Assembly: GCA_015680685.1 (NCBI GenBank)
Contig: MNCI01029020.1
Coordinates: forward strand, 32,998-96,997
Length of the DNA stretch: 64,000 bases
From: Gnetum montanum
Taxonomy: Eukaryota; Streptophyta; Gnetopsida; Gnetales; Gnetaceae
Reading direction: 5' to 3'
A program made the translations under genes and the position numbers. Below the pieces are notes generated by a model. That model was not told the DNA's origin and searched no databases. It saw only the letters and a list, made by a program, of their open reading frames with translations. How positions within the stretch are numbered: the stretch's first letter is position 1; each line of letters begins with the position of its first letter. Positions 36,291 to 46,770 of the stretch are shown one piece after another.

Positions 36291-38880
36291 CTAGTATAAT
36301 GTAGTATACATTTATCTTCTTGAAAAGATAGATAAATTTTTTTTGGTCAATGGTTAACACCTAAAGTGCTACAAAGAATATCTTTTTTTCTTTGAGATTA
36401 CCTAATGATCAATCTTATGTTTTATACTTAGAGGTGTGTTAGGCAATATACATGGATTAGTTATGAAAGAGAATCTTCCATGTCATGTCAAATTTTTTCT
36501 TTCTATTTTGCTATTTTGCTTATGTGCCTTAATAAAGTTTGTTTGTTTAGTTAGTACTCTTCATATTTTTGAGCTTATTGGTCAATTATTCATGATTTTT
36601 TCTTTTTCTTAAGAATCTTTGTATTTGTATGAAAAAAATAATTAATGTGCTTTATGAATGTTCACCCAACAAGCCAATGATGGATAAGTGAGTTATAGAT
36701 GCAATGATGATTTTGGAGTACCAAATGGGTTCTCCTTTGAGCCTTGATTAATAGAATGTCCATACAACAAAATTTATCTGCCCATTTTCTTCTATTCATC
36801 ATGGATGAAGTAGGCACAAATTTAGCAGGGAGTTATGACTCACACTACAAGTTGTTGAAGCTAATGCTACTAGAACCATGGATAGGTGGTGGATCCACAT
36901 CTTAGGGTGTAAGCTTAAAAATCTTAGAAGAATTCTTAATCCCTAGCAAAAAACAAGTATGTCATCTAGGGTCCTTGTGATCACTAAATGGGTCTAATCA
37001 GTGTGATTAAACTAAGGTGCACATGTTGCCTTACCTAGCCATCCTTGTTAGAAGAGGTTGATAATATCTCAAACCTATGCATGCCATGTGGTAGAGGATG
37101 AATTCTTGTTCCATGTGAGTCAAAGACTCTAGGTATTGATCCAACAATTCAATTGTTCCCATAATCATCATGCATCATCAAAAATCCTCTTCTCACAAAA
37201 AGAAAAAAAAATTAAAAAGATGAAAATATGAAAAGAAAAGAAAAGAGAAAATAAAAAATGTATATAATGACAACAATGAATAGAATAGGTGATGGAAAGA
37301 GTAATATAATTCCATGGTTATTGGCCCATACAAGTCGGTACTTATACCATCTTGGAACAATCATGTAATTGCTCAAATAAATTAATGAAAGTGGTTGAAT
37401 TAATATCCACATGAGCCTCTTTCTTGTTTAACACATTTTCTATATCACTTAAACTCTAATGTGATAGTACACAACAATATTCTACTTCATCCCTACTCAT
37501 GGTTATGAAGGACTAGAAGTCTCTCCCTTAATGAACTTTGGTAATGCCAATTGCTACTTCCACCTAATTCCTAAATCCATCTATTTTCAATGATCAAAAT
37601 CTATAATCATTGACCTAAATCATGATCATATCCATCATCTTTTCACAATGGTATTGTAATTTTTGTTGGAATTATGATTAGTAAGCATACACAAAGGGAT
37701 TTATGAGAGGATTCCGGTAGAGAAAAATTTGGGAAGCTTATCATGCATACATGTATGGATGGAGGAACCCCAAATCATAATATTAACATCTAGATATTTT
37801 ATGGTATGTTATCTTAGTCTAATATCACTAGTGATTAGACTACAAAATAACCTAGGCTAGATAACACTAATGAGGCTAGGTGTGATCTTGCACTTGGAAA
37901 GGGGACCTGGAGGTCTATCTTGACTAGATGGATGAGTAGTAGTAAAGGAATGTGGTAGGGGATCTCTCACAACATGTAGGAAATGCTCACATACTCCATG
38001 AGCTAATTGAATGATTGGCTAGGGATCTAGTGATGTTACATTATATATATCTTATTCATCATGCATTCTCCATTCCTTTCATTTCATGTCTTGTCCATCA
38101 TTGTATGTGGTAAGAAGTTGATCAAGTAGTATGAAGGATAAGATTAGCCATCCAAGGGGGTAGACTTGCATTTGATGTTAACATTTCACTAGATATTAAG
38201 AATCCATGGGTGTTCCTTCAATAGGTTTCACAAGGGCAATAACGGTAGAAGCTTGCTATGGGGAGGATCCACTTATAAACTCTTTTTTTGGTTGACATTG
38301 TGAGTAGGTAAGCTCAAGCTTAACTTCCAATATGGTGGTGGTTGCATGACATAAGGTACTTAGTTAGTCTTTTGCATGTGTGGTTGCAACCTAATAAGCC
38401 TAATGACTTGACCAGGACTATCTTCTTCCATTCTATTTTCTACTTGCATGTTTGGTTATCTTAATTTGCTTTGTTGTTGCTATCACAAGTTTTTAAATCT
38501 TTTTTGGTTTGTTATTTTCCATGTTTACATCTATAATTATTGTACTAGTTTTTTCAATGCATTTCATTAACTAATATTGTCCAAGGTTGGTATCTCGTAG
38601 CTCAGTCATGGAAAAGAGACATTGAGGGGTATATGTTTTTTGATGTTGTCTTATTCATTATACCTATGCATGTGTATGGCTTTGGATTGTGAGTTTGTTC
38701 CTCATGTTTTCTTTAGGGATTATACTTACCATTGTTTTCAGGCATGATTTTTTCTACAAGATGTTGTAAATGCATCAAAATATTGAAAATCATAAGGAAT
38801 AAATATTTTAGATTTTTGAAAATGGCCAAGAAATAGAAAATATCAATATAAAAGAATTAACATTAATCAAAATTGATAAG
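36290..38880 (+). other. Unassigned AT-rich tail after F integrase
   Basis: No frame, LTR end or SINE is recognisable here. Weak likeness to B's post-integrase spacer (GGATCCACTTATA near 38267) suggests it is mostly F. A short inverted repeat AGTCTAAT...ATTAGACT around CACTAGTG lies at 37816-37841. No 3' LTR of F was found. Confidence 0.4.
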
Positions 38881-38886
38881 AAGTAA

Positions 38887-38995
38887 CTCCAAGTCATTGG
38901 TTTAATTCTACTAGGTAGTATTGAGTTATAAACATCTATAAAATCTTAGAGTGTATCTATGTTTCACTTATTTTGAGTTCCAAAGCATCCCCCAC
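38887..38995 (+). repeat. SINE copy S1 (5' part deleted)
   Basis: Matches the other copies from CAAGTCATTGGTTTAATTCT (decayed B box) through GAGTTATAAA and GTGTATCTATGTTTCAC. Its 3' tail runs into a long C-rich tract and the assembly gap. Confidence 0.7.
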
Positions 38996-39050
38996 CTTCC
39001 CTCCCACTCTCCCTATGCCCCCCACCACACAACCCACCCTCTCTCTCTCT

Positions 39051-39071
39051 NNNNNNNNNNNNNNNNNNNNN
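39051..39071. other. Assembly gap (21 N)
   Basis: Preceded by a CT microsatellite and followed by a run of about 22 C and 8 A, which explains the failure to resolve it. The true length is unknown. Confidence 0.99.
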
Positions 39072-39117
39072 TCCCCCCCCCCCCCCCCCCCCCCAAAAAA
39101 AATAATGAGAAGTAAAT

Positions 39118-39284
39118 AATGAGGATTTTGCCTTGTAATAACACACTTGATTTGAAAGCTCTAGGTCATGTGTTCAATTCCAGTGGGTAATGCTGAGTTA
39201 TAAAATTCTAATTGGATTATAAATCTTGAGGTGTATCTATGTTTCACTTATTATTGGTTTCAACATCCTTCCACCCCAAAAAAA
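39118..39284 (+). repeat. SINE copy S2
   Basis: tRNA-like head: CTTGTAATAACACACTTGAT in the A-box region and GTGTTCAATTCC (39170-39181) as B box. The tRNA-unrelated body is TGCTGAGTTATAAAATTC...GTGTATCTATGTTTCAC. It ends in CCACCCCAAAAAAA. Confidence 0.8.
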
Positions 39285-39303
39285 TTTGATGAGAAATAAA
39301 CAA

Positions 39304-39460
39304 TGAGATATCCCTAGTGATAAAACTCTTGATTTGAAAGCTCCAACTTATGGATTCAATTCTAGTAGGCAATGCTAAGTTATAAAGTTCTAATTAGACT
39401 ATATATCTTGTGGTGTACCTATATTATAATTATTTCAATGTCCCAATAATCCCAAAAAAT
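39304..39460 (+). repeat. SINE copy S3, head-to-tail with S2
   Basis: CCCTAGTGATAAAACTCTTG (A box region), GGATTCAATTCT (B box, about 39351), then the shared body. It ends in CCCAAAAAATTAATG. Only about 20 bp of ATGAGAAATAAACAATGAG-type sequence separates it from S2. Confidence 0.8.
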
Positions 39461-39742
39461 TAATGGGAAGTAGATTCAAAATTATACATGAATTTAGAAA
39501 AGATACCCATGATGTCCTTGAAGATGTGAGTTTGGTTTAGAGCCATGATTAACAAAAGTTATATGAGTGGATCCTATCCAAAGTAACCTTATACTCATAA
39601 TGCCATTACATAAACACTTCTATAGGTATCCAAAGGAATCTTAGAAGTTAAAGGTGCATCATGCCCTAGTTCCAAACATTGCATAACTACCTTAGATGGA
39701 ATCCTACATGATGTTACAAAAAAATAATAAAATGCATAATTT

Positions 39743-39894
39743 AGGGAGATGTTATCCTAGTGGTAAGACTCTTGATTTAAAAGCTCTAAGTCATGGGTTT
39801 TATTCTCTTGGGTAATGTTGAATTATAAAGTTCTAATTGGACTATATATCTTAGTGTATACCTATATTACAATTATTTTCGAATTCCAACACCC
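39743..39894 (+). repeat. SINE copy S4
   Basis: The best tRNA-like head in the set: ATCCTAGTGGTAAGACTCTT (A box) and ATGGGTTTTATTC (B box). The body ends TTCCAACACCCC. Dinucleotides and length fit a tRNA-derived SINE of about 150-170 bp. Confidence 0.82.
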
Positions 39895-39895
39895 C

Positions 39896-40560
39896 TTCAT
39901 AAAATGCATAATTGCACCATGCTAGTAAGTAGAAATGGAAGTAAAAGGGATTGAAGAATTGAACCATGTGGTACCTTAACATGATCATAATGGGTCTTGT
40001 GTATGATTCATAATTAAAATTATCATTATACCTATTTTTTTGAAATTTCAAACCAAGATCAATCACTAGCAATAACATCACATTGCATCATCCTGGGCCC
40101 ATCACCATAAGATGAACTAGCCACTACATCAAAAAAATACTACTAAACAAAGAAAAAGTGGAAAATAGACATTAGAGTTATTAGAAATAATTAACTAAAC
40201 ATTAATGTTCAAGTTATGAACCTTGACGATTGATTAGAATATCTTCAGACATGGATCATGTCTTTCTTATTTAATAACTAGTGCTAATCCCATTAGATGT
40301 ATAAGTTTAGGAATGGATTACAAGTCTTTCTACTCATATGGTGGAACTAGTCTAAGGAACCATGAAATTCTTGGAAGTAGTAAACTTTCAAGCATGGATG
40401 ACATGTCTTTCCAAGGATACTCCAAGAAGAATTTTTTTAGAAATTAATTATTTATTTACTTTGGTGCCTTACAATAGAACTACATTTGGGCATGGGTTAC
40501 ATGCTTATCTAGTGACATAACAAGGGAATAATTGCTTTCAAATAATATTTCCTAAACTAT
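39896..40560. other. AT-rich stretch without recognised features
   Basis: No coding frame, repeat or element end that I can support; it separates SINE copies S4 and S5. The same holds for 39466-39742. Confidence 0.5.
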
Positions 40561-40712
40561 ATGATATTTACCTATTGATAACACTCTTGATTTAAAATAT
40601 CTAAGTCAAAGCTTTAATTTTAGTGAACAATGAAGAGTTATAATGTTCTATGTAAACTATATATCTTAGGGTGTATCTATGTTTCAATTGTTTTACTTTC
40701 TAACATCCTCTT
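40561..40712 (+). repeat. SINE copy S5
   Basis: More decayed: TACCTATTGATAACACTCTTG, a mutated B box (GCTTTAATTTT), then GAGTTATAATGTTCTATG and GTGTATCTATGTTTCAA. Confidence 0.7.
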
Positions 40713-41735
40713 AAATAATATTTCCCAAAATAATAGAAACATAAAAGATAGTGTATCAACATGAGGCAAATGGGATCCGTGGTGGAGATCTAGAGAACCA
40801 GCAAATCCCCTAGATGTCACATCCTTATTCATATCCTCTTAGTCCTTCTTTCTTTATTCAAAGCATAGTAGTCATGGATTAATTTAAGTTTTTAATATGA
40901 TAGGAACCACATTACTCTCATGATAATGATCTCTTATTTATAAAAATGAAATAATGAATGACATAGTCTCACTACCACATGCAATCATTCAATCTATAAT
41001 TGAATAGCATAGGATAAAATTTCAATCCATGTTATTGATTTTTGCATCATGGCTAGCAATATTATTTAAAAAAAATACATAGGAAATATCTTCAAAACAT
41101 GAGGTAAATAACTCAAGAAAATATAAAATTATAAAGAAAGTAAAAATAATAAGAAATGAAAAACATATGAAGAATTGGAAAATTTTGAAGAAATAGTAAA
41201 ATGACAAAAAATTAGAAAAACATCAAAAAAATAAAGATGATAAAAAGTTGTAAAACAAAAAGTGAAAAATGCACTTATTCAATTTTTATCCAAGATGAGG
41301 TGTCTTCCCCATGACTAAACTCATGGATGAGCATTTGGAAAATAGACCACACATTCCTTTGATCATGCACCATAGGTTTCCCATTTATTATATTTAATGA
41401 TTTATGTTTTCACTTATTAGCCCATTTAACATTGATCATAATCAAGTTTTAATCATTTGGAGAAACATATCTTGTTGAACTAACAAGTATTTATATTTTT
41501 GAGGGTCCAAATATGTTTTCTTTTTTATTTTTTATTTTGGTTTTTAGGTCTTCTTATCCAACACTTTCTTTGGGTGTATAGTAAGGTTATAGTATGTCCT
41601 TTTCTAAGTTCTCTCTTGGTTTATTTTCTTAAAACAAGAGTTAATAAGTGACTTGGATGATTCCATGCATGTTTTGGATGATTTAACACTTTCATTTCTT
41701 AGCCACTAGGTGTCGTTGGGGAAAAGGATGAAGAC
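40713..41735. other. AT-rich stretch without recognised features
   Basis: Contains A-rich and T-rich runs (41160-41270, 41515-41545). I see no gene or mobile-element signature. Confidence 0.5.
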
Positions 41736-41874
41736 GGGGTGTTGGAACCTAAAATAGGTGAAACATAAGTATATCCCAATATTTATAGAATTTTATAACT
41801 TAGTGCTCCCTAGTAGAATTAAACTTGTGACTTAGGTATCTTTTGGTTTAGTGGTTATTATGTAAATATGTTTT
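41736..41874 (-). repeat. SINE copy S6 (minus strand)
   Basis: The reverse complement shows the SINE head (ACCACTAAACCAAAAGATAC), an AAGTTTAATTCT B-box relic, a GCACTAAGTTATAAAATTC body and the end GTTCCAACACCCC. Confidence 0.72.
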
Positions 41875-41879
41875 TGCAT

Positions 41880-42314
41880 ATACATTTATTTTTCAAGTTT
41901 TTTAGGGGTTGGTATACTAGTCATTTTCACGTTCTGGACTTTTGGCTCACAACTTTATCCTTCATCTTTATAAGTAATGTATGGAATTTTTTACCACTTT
42001 ACTATGTCATGTTTAGTCTCCTTGGTGATCTCTAGGGAAAGGTCTCATATTTTTAGCTTAGCATCAATGGTGCTAAGCCATGCTCTTCGCATAATAATGG
42101 AAAAACATTCCTTATTATTTTTGACATTAATAATAAGACAATTTGATGGATAAGACCACCCACCATTGTTGGACACCATACCATCAACCCATCCCAAAGA
42201 AACAATGATGGATTCATCTACAAGCTCCAACATGATATTACTTTTCTTCATTTGAGGTAGGTTCTAGGCCTTGTACATTTAATGCAAGATAAGCTTTATG
42301 CTTAAATCTAAGTC
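41880..42314 (-). pseudogene. Protease fragment of minus-strand gypsy element E
   Basis: The minus strand 42251-42045 encodes GWSYPSNCLIINVKNNKECF followed by IIMRRAWLSTIDAKL, the same protease tail as in A, B and F. Further left, coding traces fade by about 41880, so only a few hundred bases of E are recognisable. Its upstream gag would lie to the right but is displaced by D, which inserted at 42315. E is therefore the host of the right-hand nest. Confidence 0.7.
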
Positions 42315-44101
42315 TGATGAGTGACAAGTATTCCCTACACCCAACCATATGAACCACAAGTGTTATATGTTGGTCATTGCCTTTTTAATCATCACTTGTG
42401 TTAGCTTGGTTGGTATGGTTAAGTGTAATTGAGGCATAAGATATTTTTATTTTAATTATTAAAATATAATAATTAGAAAAAAGAAAAAATTATTAATTTC
42501 TAATCTATCTATGGAAGTCTAATGAGCAGCGGGTACCCCCTATGCCCAACCATACAAATCACAATCATTCACATGCAATTCGATTAAATTTTGTGGATGG
42601 AACAAGTGTGGTATCTAGATTATTAAGCATTGATCACAGATCATTGTCTTTCCACTTGGACTAGTGGTAGCTTTATCATGTATGATTTGGTCCAAAGTGA
42701 GGCATATGATTATTGATGTTATGTAACCCTTAAACTAACTAAATAATCATGTAGAAATTAATTATATAAACTAATTAATTATAAGAAGATAAATCTTAAA
42801 CTATCCTAAGTATGATGAGTGTCTATATAATCTTAAACTATATAATCATGTAGCTTGCCATACACATCCTGAAGACATGTACCCACTACTAAGACTACCA
42901 AGTGTTATGCTATTAGGTAAACCAAGCAATAATGCTACTAGGATTACCAAGAGAATACGTGTTTACGCTCGAAGCTAGTCACACTCATTCGACTAGTTGA
43001 TTAATATGCATAGAAATATAAATGTTAACTAAGTACATAGAAAACAAATTACATTGAAAGTAAATCTATTTTAAGTTAAAGTGCTGCAATGAATAGAAAT
43101 CAATCTCGATCTTATTTTTATTCATGGAATGTATCCAAGTACAATGCCACTTGAATAAGACATCATACAACTAACTCAAATGCACATTGTAGGAACTCAC
43201 TAACTATTTGCTAAGATTATGCAATAAACTACAAGATTCTAGCTACACTTTTAACTAAATGGTATCAAATATGTGATGGGTGCTCACATATTTATAGGCA
43301 AAATTAGGCATTACATCGACGGGGATGTTTTAACCCATTTAGCTACATCGACAAGAATGTGTTGATGATGATGCATCAACACATCTAAAATGTGTTTCCT
43401 ATTAATGCATCAACACATTTTCATCCACACATATCTGTTGATGAATGCATCAATGAGGCTTCATCAATGGGGATGCATTGACGAAGTTGCCCAATATATC
43501 ATATCTCATTAGAGTAAGAGTAGACTAATCTGTCCTAAGTGTAGAACATTTATTTCCACTTTTTGTACCCATCTTTAACCTATACTAATGTTGCTGGGTT
43601 ACAAGTGTCTACTACTGGGCATACCAAGTATTCACTATTGGAATTAACATGTGTTAATATATCATGCTTGAAGTGGTCGTGCTCATGCTATTATGGAATA
43701 AAATATTGAAGTGTAGAAAAGTAAAATGCACTTAAAGTAAAGTGCTTAAAAATAAACTAACTACTAATCCAAGTGCTACAATGGAAGGAATTAAATTTCA
43801 TTTTATTTTCATTCATGGATTATGTCCAATTAAAATTCCACTTGAATAAAACTCCATTCAATCAATTCATTCTACGATGTAAGCACTTAAAGGGATATTT
43901 GGCTAAGTCCTACAATAGCAAACTACAAGGGCTTCGCTATACAAATAACCAAAGGTAACATAAATAAAAATGATACACATATTTATATAGGCTTTAGGTG
44001 TACCAGTGTTAATGCATCAAAGGATCTTTTGACAAGGATATATTGAAGAGGCTACATTGATGAGGATGCATTAACATAGCTAACTAATAGACACATCATC
44101 A
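42315..44101 (-). repeat. 3' LTR of D, interrupted by a second LTR
   Basis: Two pieces, 42315-42519 and 43512-44101, add up to about 795 bp. The left piece starts TGATGAGTGACAAG; the right piece ends ACATCATCA. The join is shown by comparison with the solo LTR at 34786: its AATCTAATCTATCCTAAG region corresponds to sequence split between 42500 and 43540. A minus-strand TATA-like box is near 43980-43990. Confidence 0.8.
42520..43511 (-). repeat. Solo LTR nested in the LTR of D
   Basis: About 992 bp, TAATGAGCAGC at the left and ATCTCATTA at the right, with the shared U5 start (TACCCCCTATGCCCAACCAT). A minus-strand TATA-like box is near 43285-43300. U3 (43310-43500) is rich in GATGCATCAA motifs. 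No internal sequence accompanies it. A clean 5-bp duplication is not visible (flanks AAGTC and GAGTA). Confidence 0.75.
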
Positions 44102-44115
44102 TAACCCCACAACTA
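44102..44115 (-). other. Polypurine tract of element D
   Basis: Plus-strand TAACCCCACAACTA is the reverse of B's TAGTTGTGGGGGTA, directly inside the LTR end. Confidence 0.65.
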
Positions 44116-44289
44116 ACTAAAAGCTCATCCTTGAAGAAAGAAAAATGGAACAAAGTTTTTACTAAATTTGTGAAGTATGGAACTAACAACAATAATACAT
44201 AAACCTTGAGTATCATATTACAAAATATTTTAGTGATTACAAAAATTATACATCAAAAAAAATCTAGAAATTTGACAAAAAATTAGAAG

Positions 44290-44531
44290 CTAGTGGCTAG
44301 ATGAGATGAATCAGAATGAAGGTTTCACATTATGCCTAGATGTGGAGGCTCATGTAACTTACATGATCCTTCATCATATCTTGGTCCTACTAGTGGTCTA
44401 GGTTGTCCTGCTAATATTGCTACTACTTCTGAAAACTTGAAAGCATCCAATAATGTCTTCATTATTCCTTCTTCGCTCCATGGATCATTGATGGTCCATG
44501 AAGCATCACCTAGATTGCTTGGTATTGACAT
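44290..44531 (-). pseudogene. C-terminal end of ORF3 of element D
   Basis: The minus-strand open stretch starting at 44531 reads LGDASWTINDPWSEEGIMKT then LLDAF. B's ORF3 end has IGEATWMMHNPRSKEEKMKV and LLDAF at the same distance from the polypurine tract. The block is thus conserved between two separate insertions, although the protein's role is unknown. Upstream sequence is cut off by G. Confidence 0.7.
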
Positions 44532-44740
44532 ATTCCATAGACAAGGTGAAGCATCTCAAAGAAAATTCATGCTACAAATGAAAGCTCATAGCCAAGATTT
44601 TCATTGTAATTTGGAAGAGATCCAAAGATAGAAATAATTACCTTATTTTCCACCAAAAATCCTATCCTATGGCCTTGTTTTAGCAGAATTTTAAGCCATT
44701 TTTAATGTAAAAAATTAGCTTTGCAGCCCACTAGCTGTAA

Positions 44741-44945
44741 ATCCCATTTGCTCTAGCTTGTGGAGGCTAAAAATGCTCCACAAGCTACAAATTCCATTTA
44801 CTCTTACTTGTGGGGGCTAAAAATGCTCCACAACCTATAAATTCCATTTACTCCATCTTATGGAGGTTAAAAATGCTCCACAAGCTACAAATTTAATGTA
44901 TTCTAACTTTTTAAGACTAAAACTACTCCACATGCTACAAAAATT
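44741..44945 (+). repeat. 50-bp tandem hairpin repeat in the G LTR
   Basis: Four units at a 50-bp spacing (stem starts 44757, 44807, 44857, 44907). The first is CTTGTGGAG-GCTAAAAATG-CTCCACAAG, a perfect 9-bp stem. The 3' LTR has about five units (62912, 62962, 63012, 63061, 63110). Confidence 0.85.
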
Positions 44946-46189
44946 AGCCTTTTTATCTCACACACTACACATTTCAACTTCACATCTATGGTAGCTTATG
45001 GAACTTGGGTTTAAATCCCACAAACTACACATTTCAACTCCACACACTATGGCAATGTGTGGGGTAGTGTGTGAGATTTGGGAATTTCATATGCTACACT
45101 TCTAAGTCCCACATGTTGTGGTAGTGTGTGAGGCAACATGAGGCACTTGGACTTTAAGCCTACATGTTTCACTTTAGCCTAGGAACAACTTGTAATGCTC
45201 CAAAACTGTAATGGATGCTAGCACAATAGATTTGAAGACTATTGATACTAGATTGAGCATTATTTCTCGGATCTTTTGGCAATATTATCTTGGTAGAAAA
45301 AAAATACAGCACACTTGCAACCAAAAGATCATGCAGTAGAAATAGAACAAGAGCTTTTATAGCCTTTTATAGTCATCTATTAGTGTAGATCAAACAAAGG
45401 ACCAATGAGGATTAAGTGCAAAAATCTCAAGGATATTTTTGTACTTTCAAACTTTCAAAGCCCACTGATTTATATCTTCTAAACATACTTATTTCCAACA
45501 TTTTATAACATTTAATATTAAGTTTGCAGTGTTTACTATTTCGTGACATCTTCTTGTCTCTATGTTGCACCTTGTGTTCATACATTTTTTCACTTTTATT
45601 TAATAACATTCAATAATAGAATATTAATGTCCTTAGATGATCAACCAAACTATTTAAGGCACTCTAAATCCTTTTGAAGGCTTGTGAATGCATGAGTTAA
45701 AATATTTTGTATGGAATCTTTTGGTTTTCCAACATCAAAATTTTTTATCATTACAATTTCTAATGTTAGAATGAGGACCTCTACCTAACTTCTTCACTAA
45801 AACATATTGCAAAAAACTTCTCTACTCATGTCTACCTTAGCCTATGAGCTTATTTACTCAAACAAAAATTCATTTTGGATTTTCTAAAAACCCAGCTTGT
45901 GGCCTAATATCCAACTTTATTTACAATATTTTTTGCTTGTTAATTTTTTGTAGTTGCAACATACAACAATATCTGCATTTCTTGCACTTTGCAACTAAAT
46001 AAATTAATTCCTTACAATGTAGTGCATAGCACTATCACAACCCCTTGCACTACCTTTGCAGTTGCAGTACACATTATTGTCTCTATTTTTGCTATTTGTA
46101 GTTTGCAATTTTTTTTTGGCCTTTTCCTTTTTGTATGCTAGAAAAACTTAAAATAAAATTTAAAAATTTACTTTTATAATTGTAGTGTG

Positions 46190-46660
46190 TTTGAAGCCTA
46201 TCACTATAGCTCCACAAGCTATAACTTTATAGGCTATAGCTTCATAAGCTATAGGCTATAATCTCTCCATATGTTATAGCTCTACAAGCTGAAGTCTACA
46301 ATCATCATAGGCTATAGCTTCACAAGCTAGAGACTATAACCTCCATATGTTATAGCTTCATAAGATGTAGCTTCATAAGCTACAACCTTTCTACACACTA
46401 TAGCTTCATAAGGCATACACTACAACCTGCCATATGTTATAGCTTCACAAGTCATAACCTCATGTGCTATGAGCTTTACACGTTGTGGAAGTTTTACATG
46501 CTATAGCTTCATATGTTACGAGCTTCAAATGCTATGAAAGTCTCACATGCTACAACTTCATATGCTATGAAGTTTCACATGCTAAAGGTTCACGTGTTGT
46601 AGCTTTATACACTATGAAGTTTAACATGTTGTGAGATTTATACACTACAAGCTAGAGCTT
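46190..46660 (+). repeat. Degenerate CTATAGCTTCA repeat field in G
   Basis: Repeats such as CCATATGTTATAGCTTCA recur near 46267, 46343 and 46431, then shorter units (CACATGCTA...CTATGAAGTTT) follow at about 35-40 bp. They contain many small palindromes (GCTATAGC, AAGCTATAGCTT). Confidence 0.75.
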
Positions 46661-46770
46661 GTTCAAAACATCAAAAACCTTAGAGAACATCTATCATAAT
46701 TAATTAATTAATTGGTTTTATGCTTTTTATTTCAATTATTCTACCACATAACATAGTTTTCAAGTCCTCA

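Larger units (their letters stand above)
6704..38400 (+). mobile_element. Element F: plus-strand Ty3/gypsy element, split by B and a solo LTR
   Basis: F is read in four blocks: LTR-like 6704-7673 with a primer-binding site at 7674; gag 7800-9604; gag end, protease, reverse transcriptase, RNase H and the first part of integrase at 31772-34785; the rest of integrase and a tail from 35592. Element B interrupts it with a perfect 5-bp target duplication, and a solo LTR interrupts the integrase with another. I could not find a 3' LTR: after 36290 the sequence decays into unrecognised AT-rich DNA, so 38400 is only a guess based on weak likeness to B's spacer. F is the oldest element of this nest. 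Confidence 0.7.
42315..44546 (-). mobile_element. Element D: minus-strand Athila-like element, 3' part
   Basis: Read on the minus strand, the end of an ORF3 (44531-44290), a polypurine tract (44115-44102) and a 3' LTR (44101-42315, itself interrupted) follow in the order seen in B. The rest of D is displaced to the right by element G, which inserted at 44547, and does not reappear in the window. The flank at the LTR end is AAGTC (42310-42314); the partner duplication is outside. Confidence 0.8.
44547..46680 (+). repeat. 5' LTR of element G
   Basis: Its first 1.07 kb aligns with 62701-63819. It holds a 50-bp hairpin repeat (44741-44945), CCCACATG/CATGTGGG-type segments (44990-45180) and, beyond the point where the 3' copy is interrupted, a CTATAGCTTCA-rich repeat field (46190-46660). 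The right end is a guess, as no clear primer-binding site was found. Confidence 0.7.

Noticed and set aside
37816-37841. Near-palindrome AGTCTAAT...ATTAGACT as a regulatory site
   Set aside because: Single short occurrence in AT-rich sequence, easily due to chance.
36290-38880. A 3' LTR for element F
   Set aside because: No TGATGAG-type end, TATA-bearing U3 or match to 6704-7673 could be found; the stretch stays unassigned.
38964-39146. Minus-strand open frame rich in glycine spanning the N run
   Set aside because: It reads through 21 unknown bases and a C homopolymer; it is an artefact of the SINE tail and assembly gap.
39118-39894. tRNA genes suggested by A-box and B-box sequences
   Set aside because: No cloverleaf or acceptor stem can be formed; the boxes head repeated SINE bodies.
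45680-46170. Possible Ty1/copia fragment on the minus strand within the G LTR
   Set aside because: A few residues resemble the end of copia RNase H, but no consistent frame or motif order could be followed.
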